Below the pieces are notes generated by a model. The model was not told where the DNA came from and made no database searches. It saw nothing but the letters and a program-made list of their open reading frames with translations. Below, piece by piece: positions 1 to 4,763 of a DNA stretch of 8,086 nt. The stretch comes from Anaerolineaceae bacterium. GTDB taxonomy: Bacteria > Chloroflexota > Anaerolineae > Anaerolineales > Anaerolineaceae. Positions within the stretch are counted from its first letter, which is position 1, and each line of letters begins with the position of its first letter. Made by a program: the position numbers and the translations under genes. Location of the stretch: positions 1 to 8,086 of the forward strand of contig DLXG01000017.1 of the NCBI GenBank assembly GCA_003448875.1, written 5' to 3'.

Positions 1-2
1 TT

Positions 3-176
3 ACCTACACTAATCCGGCCGGCGAAATCCTGCTTTCCCCAGCCGAGGGCACCATCCGCGCCGATGCCCAGGGTCTATGCCACTGGCTCTTCGAGACCGG
101 CAACATCAGCGGTAACGGTACGCTGACCGTGCAGATTGGGGAGATCACTCAGTCACTCCAGATTGAGATTCGATAA
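3..176 (+). CDS. C-terminal end of a probable secreted/surface beta-sandwich protein (5' partial)
   Basis: An open frame enters from the left edge and ends at TAA 174-176, giving 57 visible residues. The segment alternates polar and hydrophobic residues (GTIRADAQG, GNGTLTVQIG, ending SLQIEIR), as in the last strands of an immunoglobulin-like or carbohydrate-binding beta-sandwich of an exported protein. No catalytic motif, sortase signal or membrane anchor is visible at the C-terminus. The gene is followed by a 78-base gap and then the helicase gene on the same strand, with no terminator hairpin seen in the gap, so readthrough into the helicase gene is possible. The family cannot be named from this fragment; the secreted beta-sandwich idea is an inference from composition. 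Confidence 0.6.
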   Translation, partial: TYTNPAGEILLSPAEGTIRADAQGLCHWLFETGNISGNGTLTVQIGEITQSLQIEIR

Positions 177-254
177 CTGTTTGTCAACTCGTTCTACATT
201 TTTCTCTTGTAAAATTAAACCATCAACAAACCAATAAGCAGGGAGGTGTAAGAC
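177..254 (+). promoter_or_regulatory. Leader of the NERD-helicase gene with strong ribosome binding site
   Basis: GGGAGGTG at 241-248 lies six bases before ATG 255 and fixes that start. The rest of the gap is AT-rich. TAAAAT (210-215) could be a -10 box, but no -35 box stands at a proper distance: TTGTCA at 181-186 is 23 bases away. A dedicated promoter is therefore not established. Confidence 0.55.
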
Positions 255-2318
255 ATGGCAGAAGTCATTGGCATTCTGCGGGCTGAGGCAACCTATGGAG
301 AAAGAGAAACGCTGAGGTATTTAAAAAACAATCTGCCCAAAGAATTCACCGTGTATGTCGAAACACCTATCCATAAATCTCGTGATTTAAAGTACCCTGA
401 TTTTACAATTCTGACCAATTACGGCGTCATCGTTCTGGAAGTTAAAGATTGGATACAGATTGAGAAAGCCACACCTCATCATGTCATCGTCCGCACACGG
501 AGCAATCAACCGAGACAGGAAAACAACCCGGTTGATACCGCTCGTAAGTATGCAATCAACCTCTCCAATCAAATCAATCTCAAGCGAAAGGGTGATTTGC
601 CCGGCGAGGCTATTCCATGGAGCTACGCAGCGGTATTGCCCAACCTGCCCAGCAGTGTGATTACCCAATTGCAAAAAGTCTGGGGGGATGAATTTGTGTT
701 GGGCAGATCTCACCTCGAAAATCCCGATATTCTACTTAGCCGATTGAAGAATCTGTTCCCAACAGAGCGAATGCGCCCGCTGAGCCGCGAGGAAATTGAC
801 CATGTCCGCGCCGTGATTTATCCCATCGTTGAGATTTTCACCGAAGATCAGCGCTCCTTTGTACTGGACGAACAGCAGGAAAAAATCGTTGCTGAACCCA
901 TCCGGGTGGAAGAACCTCAAAAAGCACACCGCCCCAGTAAGCAGGAAGAACAGGCCCGTCAGGAAGCCCTCTTTGAACAATTGCTTGAAACAACCGCAGA
1001 CGAGGAACTACCACAAGAGGGAAAAAGACTGGTGCAAAATTTCGCTATTCGTTTGGTGCGCGGCTTTTCCGGCAGCGGCAAAACACTGGTAATGATTCAA
1101 CGGGCAAAATTTTTAGCCGCCCAGTATCCAGATTGGAAAATTGGCGTTTTTACCTACAACAAGGCCTTGCAGCAAATGCTGGAACGCTCTTTTCAGGGGA
1201 CTTCCATCAAACCGCTTACTTTTGATGCCTTGTGCCGCTCCATCACGCGTGTAGATGACTCGCAAAAAATTGAATTTCAGGAATGGCTTAAGGAAAATCG
1301 TTCTTCCGTACCTTCAACTGCTGAATTGAAACCAAACGAGCTGGAAAGTGAAATTAACTGGCTTCGGGAGATGGGCATTGACCGGCTCGAAACCTATCTG
1401 AAAATTGAACGGCGCGGCATTGGGCGTGACCTGCGCTTGAACAAAGAGCAAAGAAAGCAAATCTTCCAAATCTACCACAGTTATCAACAATATTTGCAGA
1501 CAAACAACCGTTGGGACTGGCACGAAGCCCACCGCCTTGCCCTGCAAAAACTGGAAAACGGTCTGGCGAACATCGAACCTTACGATGCTGTTCTAATTGA
1601 TGAAGCACAGGATTGGGCACCCCTGTGGCTCAAAGTCATTCAGGCTGTTCTCAAACCGGACGGCCTGCTATTTCTCGCAGATGACCCTTCCCAGAGCATT
1701 TACCGCTACTTCAGTTGGAAGGAAAAAGGCATTGCGGTGGTCGGGCGCACCCGCTGGCTGCGCGTGCCCTACCGCAACACCTTTGAAATTTATCAGGCAG
1801 CCTATCGCCTGATCGAGGATTATGAGGAAATTCAGCAATCGTTGGCAGAAGAAGGTGAGCAGGTAACGCCGCTTGTGAACCCTCAAACCATGCGCCACGG
1901 CCAGCGCCCCCTGCTCAGGAAATGCCGCGGGGCAGTAGACGAAATCAACTTCATCGTGGAAACCATCCAAACCCTGCGCAGCCGCGGATTACGGGATGAT
2001 CAGATTGGTATTTTGTTCCGCTTCAAAGACGATGTTGAAAAGTTGAAGCCGCGCCTGAAAGGTCTAAACGTCCAAATCAGCACAATCCACGCCTTCAAAG
2101 GATTGGAAATGGAAGCGGTCTTCATTCCCGCCCTTCAACGCACCTTTGACTTCGTGGAAAATGATCCTCAAAAACAGGCCAAAGAAGCGCAGGAACGCCG
2201 GCTGTTTTATATGGGAATGAGCCGTGCGCGCAATTATCTCTATCTAAGTTATATGAACGAACTGCCCGCAGTCTTTCAGGATCTGCAAAAACGCGGGCTG
2301 GTGGATTTCGTCAGTTAA
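255..2318 (+). CDS. NERD nuclease-domain / UvrD-like superfamily 1 helicase fusion protein
   Basis: A 687-residue cytoplasmic protein joining a predicted nuclease to a DNA helicase. Residues 1 to about 150 look like a NERD (nuclease-related) domain: G15-E16, then PDFTIL (D49), then VIVLEVKDW (E62, K64), which fits a PD-(D/E)xK-type active site. Residues about 260-687 hold the SF1 helicase motifs in order: Walker A GFSGSGKT (270-277), motif Ia around TYNKAL (300-305), Ib around TFDALC (322-327), Walker B LIDEAQDW (447-454), motif III LADDPSQSIYR (474-484), motif V STIHAFKGLEME (609-620) and motif VI RRLFYMGMSRAR (648-659). The spacing from III to V is shorter than in UvrD/Rep, so the 2B domain is probably reduced or absent. 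All key residues appear intact. NERD-helicases are often accessory genes linked to DNA processing or defence; which applies here is not shown. The gene converges with the LLM oxidoreductase and overlaps it by four bases. Confidence 0.93.
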   Translation: MAEVIGILRAEATYGERETLRYLKNNLPKEFTVYVETPIHKSRDLKYPDFTILTNYGVIVLEVKDWIQIEKATPHHVIVRTRSNQPRQENNPVDTARKYAINLSNQINLKRKGDLPGEAIPWSYAAVLPNLPSSVITQLQKVWGDEFVLGRSHLENPDILLSRLKNLFPTERMRPLSREEIDHVRAVIYPIVEIFTEDQRSFVLDEQQEKIVAEPIRVEEPQKAHRPSKQEEQARQEALFEQLLETTADEELPQEGKRLVQNFAIRLVRGFSGSGKTLVMIQRAKFLAAQYPDWKIGVFTYNKALQQMLERSFQGTSIKPLTFDALCRSITRVDDSQKIEFQEWLKENRSSVPSTAELKPNELESEINWLREMGIDRLETYLKIERRGIGRDLRLNKEQRKQIFQIYHSYQQYLQTNNRWDWHEAHRLALQKLENGLANIEPYDAVLIDEAQDWAPLWLKVIQAVLKPDGLLFLADDPSQSIYRYFSWKEKGIAVVGRTRWLRVPYRNTFEIYQAAYRLIEDYEEIQQSLAEEGEQVTPLVNPQTMRHGQRPLLRKCRGAVDEINFIVETIQTLRSRGLRDDQIGILFRFKDDVEKLKPRLKGLNVQISTIHAFKGLEMEAVFIPALQRTFDFVENDPQKQAKEAQERRLFYMGMSRARNYLYLSYMNELPAVFQDLQKRGLVDFVS

Positions 2319-3244
2319 AGACTCCCCAGCGCCGTCTTTGCCAGCACTTCCAGCCCCTCTACATCATCTAAATCCAGCCATTGCAGCATCAATCGCTGGA
2401 CACCGGCTTCGCTCAGCGTGTGGATTTGCTCCACAACCTCTGGCGGGGTTCCGACAACCAACCCGCGCGCGCGTAAATCTTGGGCTGTCAGGCCGCTACC
2501 CCCATACAACCTGGCAGATTGCTGCACTGCGTCTTGATCCTTACCAAACACCAGCCCGGTCATCATCGACCGCTGTACCTGAGACGGCTGGCGGCCGGAC
2601 TGCAAGATCAATTCATCCAGATACCGATTCAGCTCACTGAAAGCCTCCGGGGTGAGAAAGATGGCATTCCATTCATCGGCATACTTTGCCGCCAGAGGCA
2701 GGGTACGTTTTTTACCGTTGCCGCCAATCAGAATGGGTAGACCGGCCCCGCGTTGAGGTGGAGGCAATATCTGCGCTCCATCCAAATGATAAAACTGACC
2801 ATGGAAAGAAACCGGCTGGCCGCCGGCCAGTAACTGCTTGAGGACGATCACCCCTTCCTCAAAACGCTCAAACCGTCCGCGCGACGGCAATAAGTCAAAA
2901 CCAAACAGGTTGTGTTCTCGTTCTTGCCAGCCCGCCCCCACCCCCAGGGTCAGCCGTCCGCCGGAAAGGTCATCCACTGCCGCGGCCATACGTGCCGTCA
3001 GCGCTGGGTGACGGAACGAAAACGGCGTAACCAGCGGGCCAAAGCGGATACGGCGGGTATGATCCGCCAGCCACGTCAGCGAAACCCACAATTCCAGTGA
3101 GTCTTTGTCCGGCGGGCGGGCATTGGTAAAATGATCCGAGCGGTACAGGCCAGAAAAACCCAATTCCTCTACCGCCGTAACCAACCGCTGCCAGCGTGGC
3201 CAGTTCAAGCCGTTTTGTCCCTCGATCATGATGGCTAATTCCAT
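2315..3244 (-). CDS. LLM-class flavin (probably F420)-dependent oxidoreductase
   Basis: A 309-residue luciferase-like monooxygenase-family protein, predicted to be a soluble TIM-barrel enzyme using F420 or FMN. Recognisable family blocks: GLYRSDHF (32-39), RIRFGPLVTPFSFRHPALTA (65-84), VDDLSGGRLTLGVGAGW (90-106), the EHNLFGFDLLPSRGRFERFEE block (110-130), PILIGGNGKKR (170-180) and KYADEWNA (187-194). The length is normal for the family. The start at 3244 was chosen because GGGAGGTG (3257-3250) sits five bases upstream; a longer frame to 3274 would run through this site and a likely -10 box. The substrate cannot be deduced. Its TAA stop uses bases 2317-2315, inside the stop of the opposing helicase gene. 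The tandem exported-protein genes upstream end in a terminator, so this gene is probably transcribed on its own. Confidence 0.92.
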   Translation of the reverse strand: MELAIMIEGQNGLNWPRWQRLVTAVEELGFSGLYRSDHFTNARPPDKDSLELWVSLTWLADHTRRIRFGPLVTPFSFRHPALTARMAAAVDDLSGGRLTLGVGAGWQEREHNLFGFDLLPSRGRFERFEEGVIVLKQLLAGGQPVSFHGQFYHLDGAQILPPPQRGAGLPILIGGNGKKRTLPLAAKYADEWNAIFLTPEAFSELNRYLDELILQSGRQPSQVQRSMMTGLVFGKDQDAVQQSARLYGGSGLTAQDLRARGLVVGTPPEVVEQIHTLSEAGVQRLMLQWLDLDDVEGLEVLAKTALGSL

Positions 3245-3249
3245 AAAAA

Positions 3250-3257
3250 CACCTCCC
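3250..3257 (-). promoter_or_regulatory. Ribosome binding site of the LLM oxidoreductase gene
   Basis: On the minus strand this reads GGGAGGTG, five bases before ATG 3244-3242. It is the same octamer that precedes the helicase start at 255, and it rules out the 10-residue longer frame. Confidence 0.8.
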
Positions 3258-3272
3258 GTTTTACCTGCCACC

Positions 3273-3281
3273 ATTCTATCA
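3273..3281 (-). promoter_or_regulatory. Putative extended -10 promoter for the LLM oxidoreductase gene
   Basis: On the minus strand TGATAGAAT (3281-3273) matches an extended -10 element (TGnTATAAT with one mismatch). There is no good -35 box at 16-18 bases. The site lies between the upstream gene's terminator and the ribosome binding site, which would give a leader of roughly 20 bases. Confidence 0.4.
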
Positions 3282-3294
3282 GACCTGACAGCGG

Positions 3295-3334
3295 AAAAAC
3301 ATCCAGCACCGCCACTTGTGGGAGACGGTGCTGG
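3295..3334 (-). terminator. Rho-independent terminator of the first exported-protein gene
   Basis: A perfect 9-bp stem, CCAGCACCG (3303-3311) with CGGTGCTGG (3326-3334), encloses 14 bases that can form a further CCAC/GTGG stem. Read on the minus strand the hairpin is followed by ATG and five T (3299-3295). It lies about 30 bases beyond the stop at 3366. Confidence 0.75.
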
Positions 3335-3365
3335 GATAAAGTGTTATTCAATTGAGTGGAAGGAA

Positions 3366-3791
3366 CTATTGAGCAACCAGATCCCGGATAATCACATTGA
3401 TCACCGGCACACCATCCATCAGGCGAACCTGAAAGATCACTTTTTTGCAGCCGGGGATTTGAATAGGACCGGTTGTCATTGATTCAACATAAGACTTTAA
3501 TTCCACAGAATATACCTTAATGAGATAGGTACCGCGCGGCAGTTCACCAGTGAAAGACTCTTTGTAACTCAGATCAACAGAGGTAAATAATTTTTCTGCT
3601 CTGGGTGTAACAAAGTAGACCTCCACCACCACCGGCAGTTCTTCACTGAGGCCCAGTCTGGTGCCGTCAATACCATGGGTGATGTTCGCGATGAAGGTAG
3701 GACACCGGCCTGCCTCAGCCGGCGTGTAGGAAAAACCTACCAGCAGACTGAGAAATACGACAATAGAAAAGAGCCGAACCAGAATTTTCAT
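3366..3791 (-). CDS. Small exported DUF4397-like protein, paralog A
   Basis: A 141-residue protein of unknown function. Residues 1-27 form a Sec signal peptide: a short basic start, a hydrophobic core (IVVFLSLLVGF) and a likely cut after TPAEA. There is no lipobox, so it should be released or held loosely outside. The mature part is beta-rich, with CPTFIANITHGIDGTRLGLS (30-49), LPVVVEVY (52-59), GELPRGTYLIKVYS (82-95) and GPIQIPGCKKV (108-118). The order, a His-containing first strand followed by an LPVxxxVY strand and a LPxGxYxIxV strand, resembles DUF4397-type secreted domains; that link is a judgement by eye. Cys30 and Cys115 match Cys34 and Cys115 of paralog B and may form a disulfide. 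ATG 3791 is preferred over the upstream TTG (3803), because the GGAGG site lies inside that extension. The gene has its own upstream region and terminator. Confidence 0.85.
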   Translation of the reverse strand: MKILVRLFSIVVFLSLLVGFSYTPAEAGRCPTFIANITHGIDGTRLGLSEELPVVVEVYFVTPRAEKLFTSVDLSYKESFTGELPRGTYLIKVYSVELKSYVESMTTGPIQIPGCKKVIFQVRLMDGVPVINVIIRDLVAQ

Positions 3792-3796
3792 TTTTT

Positions 3797-3801
3797 CCTC
3801 C
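3797..3801 (-). promoter_or_regulatory. Ribosome binding site that sets the paralog A start
   Basis: On the minus strand GGAGG (3801-3797) is followed by five A and then ATG 3791-3789. A TTG codon at 3803-3801 in the same frame would begin on top of this site, so it is unlikely to be the start. Confidence 0.75.
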
Positions 3802-3804
3802 AAT

Positions 3805-3830
3805 GATTGAAATAAAGGACGATTTCAATC
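3805..3830 (-). repeat. Perfect 9-bp inverted repeat in the paralog A leader
   Basis: GATTGAAAT (3805-3813) and ATTTCAATC (3822-3830) are separated by the 8 bases AAAGGACG. The repeat ends four bases upstream of the GGAGG site of paralog A. In RNA it would be an AU-rich hairpin beside the ribosome binding site; in DNA it could be a protein-binding dyad. No T-run follows on the minus strand, so it is not a terminator. Confidence 0.6.
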
Positions 3831-3903
3831 CATACCCCCTAATTAAAAATCAACCGCAGGAGTAATCGGATTGATTGACACCTACATCAATAGTTTATCA
3901 TAT

Positions 3904-3922
3904 TTATAAACAAAATCAATAT
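3904..3922 (-). promoter_or_regulatory. Upstream block shared with paralog B (copy A)
   Basis: The plus-strand sequence TTATAAACAAAATCAATAT aligns with TTATACAAACTCAATAT at 4584-4600, with a two-base gap and one mismatch. It lies 113 bases upstream of ATG 3791, close to the 122 bases seen for paralog B. It is probably a conserved part of the duplicated promoter or an operator. Confidence 0.45.
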
Positions 3923-3955
3923 ACAACTTGCATAAACACCAAAAAATCACCCTTC

Positions 3956-3985
3956 AAAATATAACCGCCAGCAAAGCTGGCGGCT
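3956..3985 (-). terminator. Rho-independent terminator of the second exported-protein gene
   Basis: A perfect 8-bp stem, CCGCCAGC (3965-3972) with GCTGGCGG (3976-3983), has a 3-base loop and can gain two weaker pairs at its base. On the minus strand it is followed by TTATATTTT (3964-3956). It lies about 37 bases beyond the stop at 4022 and separates the two paralogs' transcripts. Confidence 0.75.
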
Positions 3986-4021
3986 GACAGACCGGAGGGA
4001 AAGGATTGTGAAGATCAGCTA

Positions 4022-4462
4022 CTACCGGCCGGCGCCTTTGAAGGCCAGTTCGCGCACCAGAACCCGAATGGTGGGCTCGCCTTTTTCACCCAGACGGGCC
4101 AGCAGGTTGACTTTGACACAACCGGGAATTTCCACCGGCCCGACTTTCATCGAGTCAATGAATACACCCAGTTCTTCCGAGAAAACCTCAATGGTATATT
4201 CACCCACTGGCAATTCGGCCTGGAAGGTTTGCTTGAACACCAGCGGAAGTTTGGCAAGTAATTCACCATCCTTATAGACATAAGCAATGACCGGTAAATC
4301 TTTAGAGAGACCCAATCTCGTGCCATTGATGCCGTGGCTGACATTCACGAAGAAAGTTTGGCACTGATCGCCCTTGGTCTGTGCCTGCACCGGGCTGATT
4401 GCGAAGCCGAAGAACAACGCCAGTACAACGATTAAAGATACAACTTTTGCAAACGGTTTCAT
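4022..4462 (-). CDS. Small exported DUF4397-like protein, paralog B
   Basis: A 146-residue protein of unknown function, clearly paralogous to the neighbouring gene. It has a Sec signal peptide (MKPFAKVV, then a hydrophobic core VVLALFFGFA) with likely cleavage after SPVQA (residue 27), and no lipobox. Conserved with paralog A: C34-x-TF-x-N, HGINGTRLGLS (43-53), LPVIAYVY (56-63), ELPVGEYTIEV (83-93), SEELGVFIDSM (95-105), GPVEIPGCVKV (108-118) and RLGEKGEPTIRVLVREL near the end. The mature body is predicted to be all-beta, similar in strand pattern to DUF4397 proteins. One conserved Cys pair (34, 115) could make a disulfide. GGGAG (4476-4472) lies nine bases before ATG 4462. The gene has its own terminator, and the upstream region is shared divergently with the halogenase-like gene. 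A structural or binding role outside the cell is only an inference. Confidence 0.87.
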   Translation of the reverse strand: MKPFAKVVSLIVVLALFFGFAISPVQAQTKGDQCQTFFVNVSHGINGTRLGLSKDLPVIAYVYKDGELLAKLPLVFKQTFQAELPVGEYTIEVFSEELGVFIDSMKVGPVEIPGCVKVNLLARLGEKGEPTIRVLVRELAFKGAGR

Positions 4463-4580
4463 TTCGTATTTCTCCCTTTTTTATTTTGGTGATTAAGAAG
4501 ATTGGAACTGGAAAACCCTTTCTCCGTCTGTTGATGAAATTTGTGAATGATGATCGGTCTGCACCCTAAATATACATTGT

Positions 4581-4612
4581 ACATTATACAAACTCAATAT
4601 TTTGTATAGTGT
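4581..4612. repeat. Imperfect 12-bp inverted repeat, candidate operator
   Basis: ACATTATACAAA (4581-4592) and TTTGTATAGTGT (4601-4612) are inverted copies with 11 of 12 positions matching and an 8-base spacer. The inner 8 bp (TATACAAA/TTTGTATA) are perfect. Dyads of this size in a divergent control region are typical of dimeric repressor sites. No T-run follows in a way that suggests termination. Confidence 0.5.
4584..4600 (-). promoter_or_regulatory. Upstream block shared with paralog A (copy B)
   Basis: Plus-strand TTATACAAACTCAATAT is the counterpart of the block at 3904-3922 and lies 122 bases upstream of ATG 4462. It overlaps the left arm and spacer of the inverted repeat at 4581-4612. 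Copy A lacks the right arm, so the dyad is not fully conserved. Confidence 0.45.
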
Positions 4613-4660
4613 TTTTGTCAATATTTCTCTAGAATCATTCCTATAGCCGTAAGAGGGTTT

Positions 4661-4679
4661 TATAAGAAGCCTATAAGAA
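4661..4679 (+). repeat. TATAAGAA direct repeat upstream of the halogenase-like gene promoter
   Basis: TATAAGAA occurs at 4661-4668 and again at 4672-4679, a period of 11 bp (one helical turn). The second copy ends eight bases before the -35 box at 4688. Direct repeats with this spacing and position resemble binding sites of OmpR/PhoB-type activators; the binding role is inferred. Confidence 0.45.
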
Positions 4680-4687
4680 ATATCCCC

Positions 4688-4716
4688 TTGACAAGCCAAA
4701 TGTTGACTCGGATAAT
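4688..4716 (+). promoter_or_regulatory. Sigma-70-like promoter of the halogenase-like gene
   Basis: TTGACA (4688-4693), a 17-base spacer and GATAAT (4711-4716) match the consensus at 11 of 12 positions. Transcription would begin near 4723, about 40 bases before ATG 4764. The -10 box is also the left half of a dyad, GATAAT/ATTATC (4734-4739). Ribosome binding before 4764 rests on the modest AGGGCAGG at 4751-4758. Confidence 0.75.
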
Positions 4717-4763
4717 CTATAAATAGAATAAAAATTATCAGGTTTAGCGAAGGGCAGGTCTTT

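Larger units (their letters stand above)
3802..3955 (-). promoter_or_regulatory. AT-rich upstream region of paralog A
   Basis: No gene is seen here. The region holds the 9-bp inverted repeat near the start codon, a weaker dyad ATTGAT (3870-3875)/ATCAAT (3886-3891), and a block at 3904-3922 that resembles the region upstream of paralog B. A loose promoter reading on the minus strand is TTGTAT (3926-3921), 18 bases, TATGAT (3902-3897). The -35 box is poor, so the exact promoter is uncertain. Confidence 0.45.
4463..4763. promoter_or_regulatory. Divergent control region between paralog B and the halogenase-like gene
   Basis: About 300 bases without a credible gene and much more AT-rich than the flanking genes. 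The left half contains the paralog B upstream block and a 12-bp imperfect inverted repeat (4581-4612). On the minus strand a possible promoter is TTGAGT (4597-4592), 17 bases, TATATT (4574-4569), which would give a leader of about 100 bases. The right half has an 11-bp-period direct repeat and the near-consensus promoter of the halogenase-like gene. The only frame here (minus 4493-4699) begins with TTG, has no ribosome binding site and runs over these signals. Confidence 0.6.

Noticed and set aside
181..215. TTGTCA ... TAAAAT as the helicase gene promoter
   Set aside because: The spacer would be 23 bases, outside the usable range for a sigma-70-type promoter.
3805..3830. GATTGAAAT resembles the ATTGAAAC tail of some CRISPR repeats, and the dyad recalls a CIRCE element
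   Set aside because: There is only one dyad, no spacers or repeated units, and the arms do not match TTAGCACTC/GAGTGCTAA.
4493..4699. Minus-strand frame of 68 codons in the divergent control region
   Set aside because: It starts with TTG, has no ribosome binding site, has no family-like features and overlaps two promoters and two repeats.
4711..4739. GATAAT/ATTATC dyad over the halogenase-like gene's -10 box as an operator
   Set aside because: Six AT-rich pairs separated by 17 bases in an AT-rich stretch are easily expected by chance.
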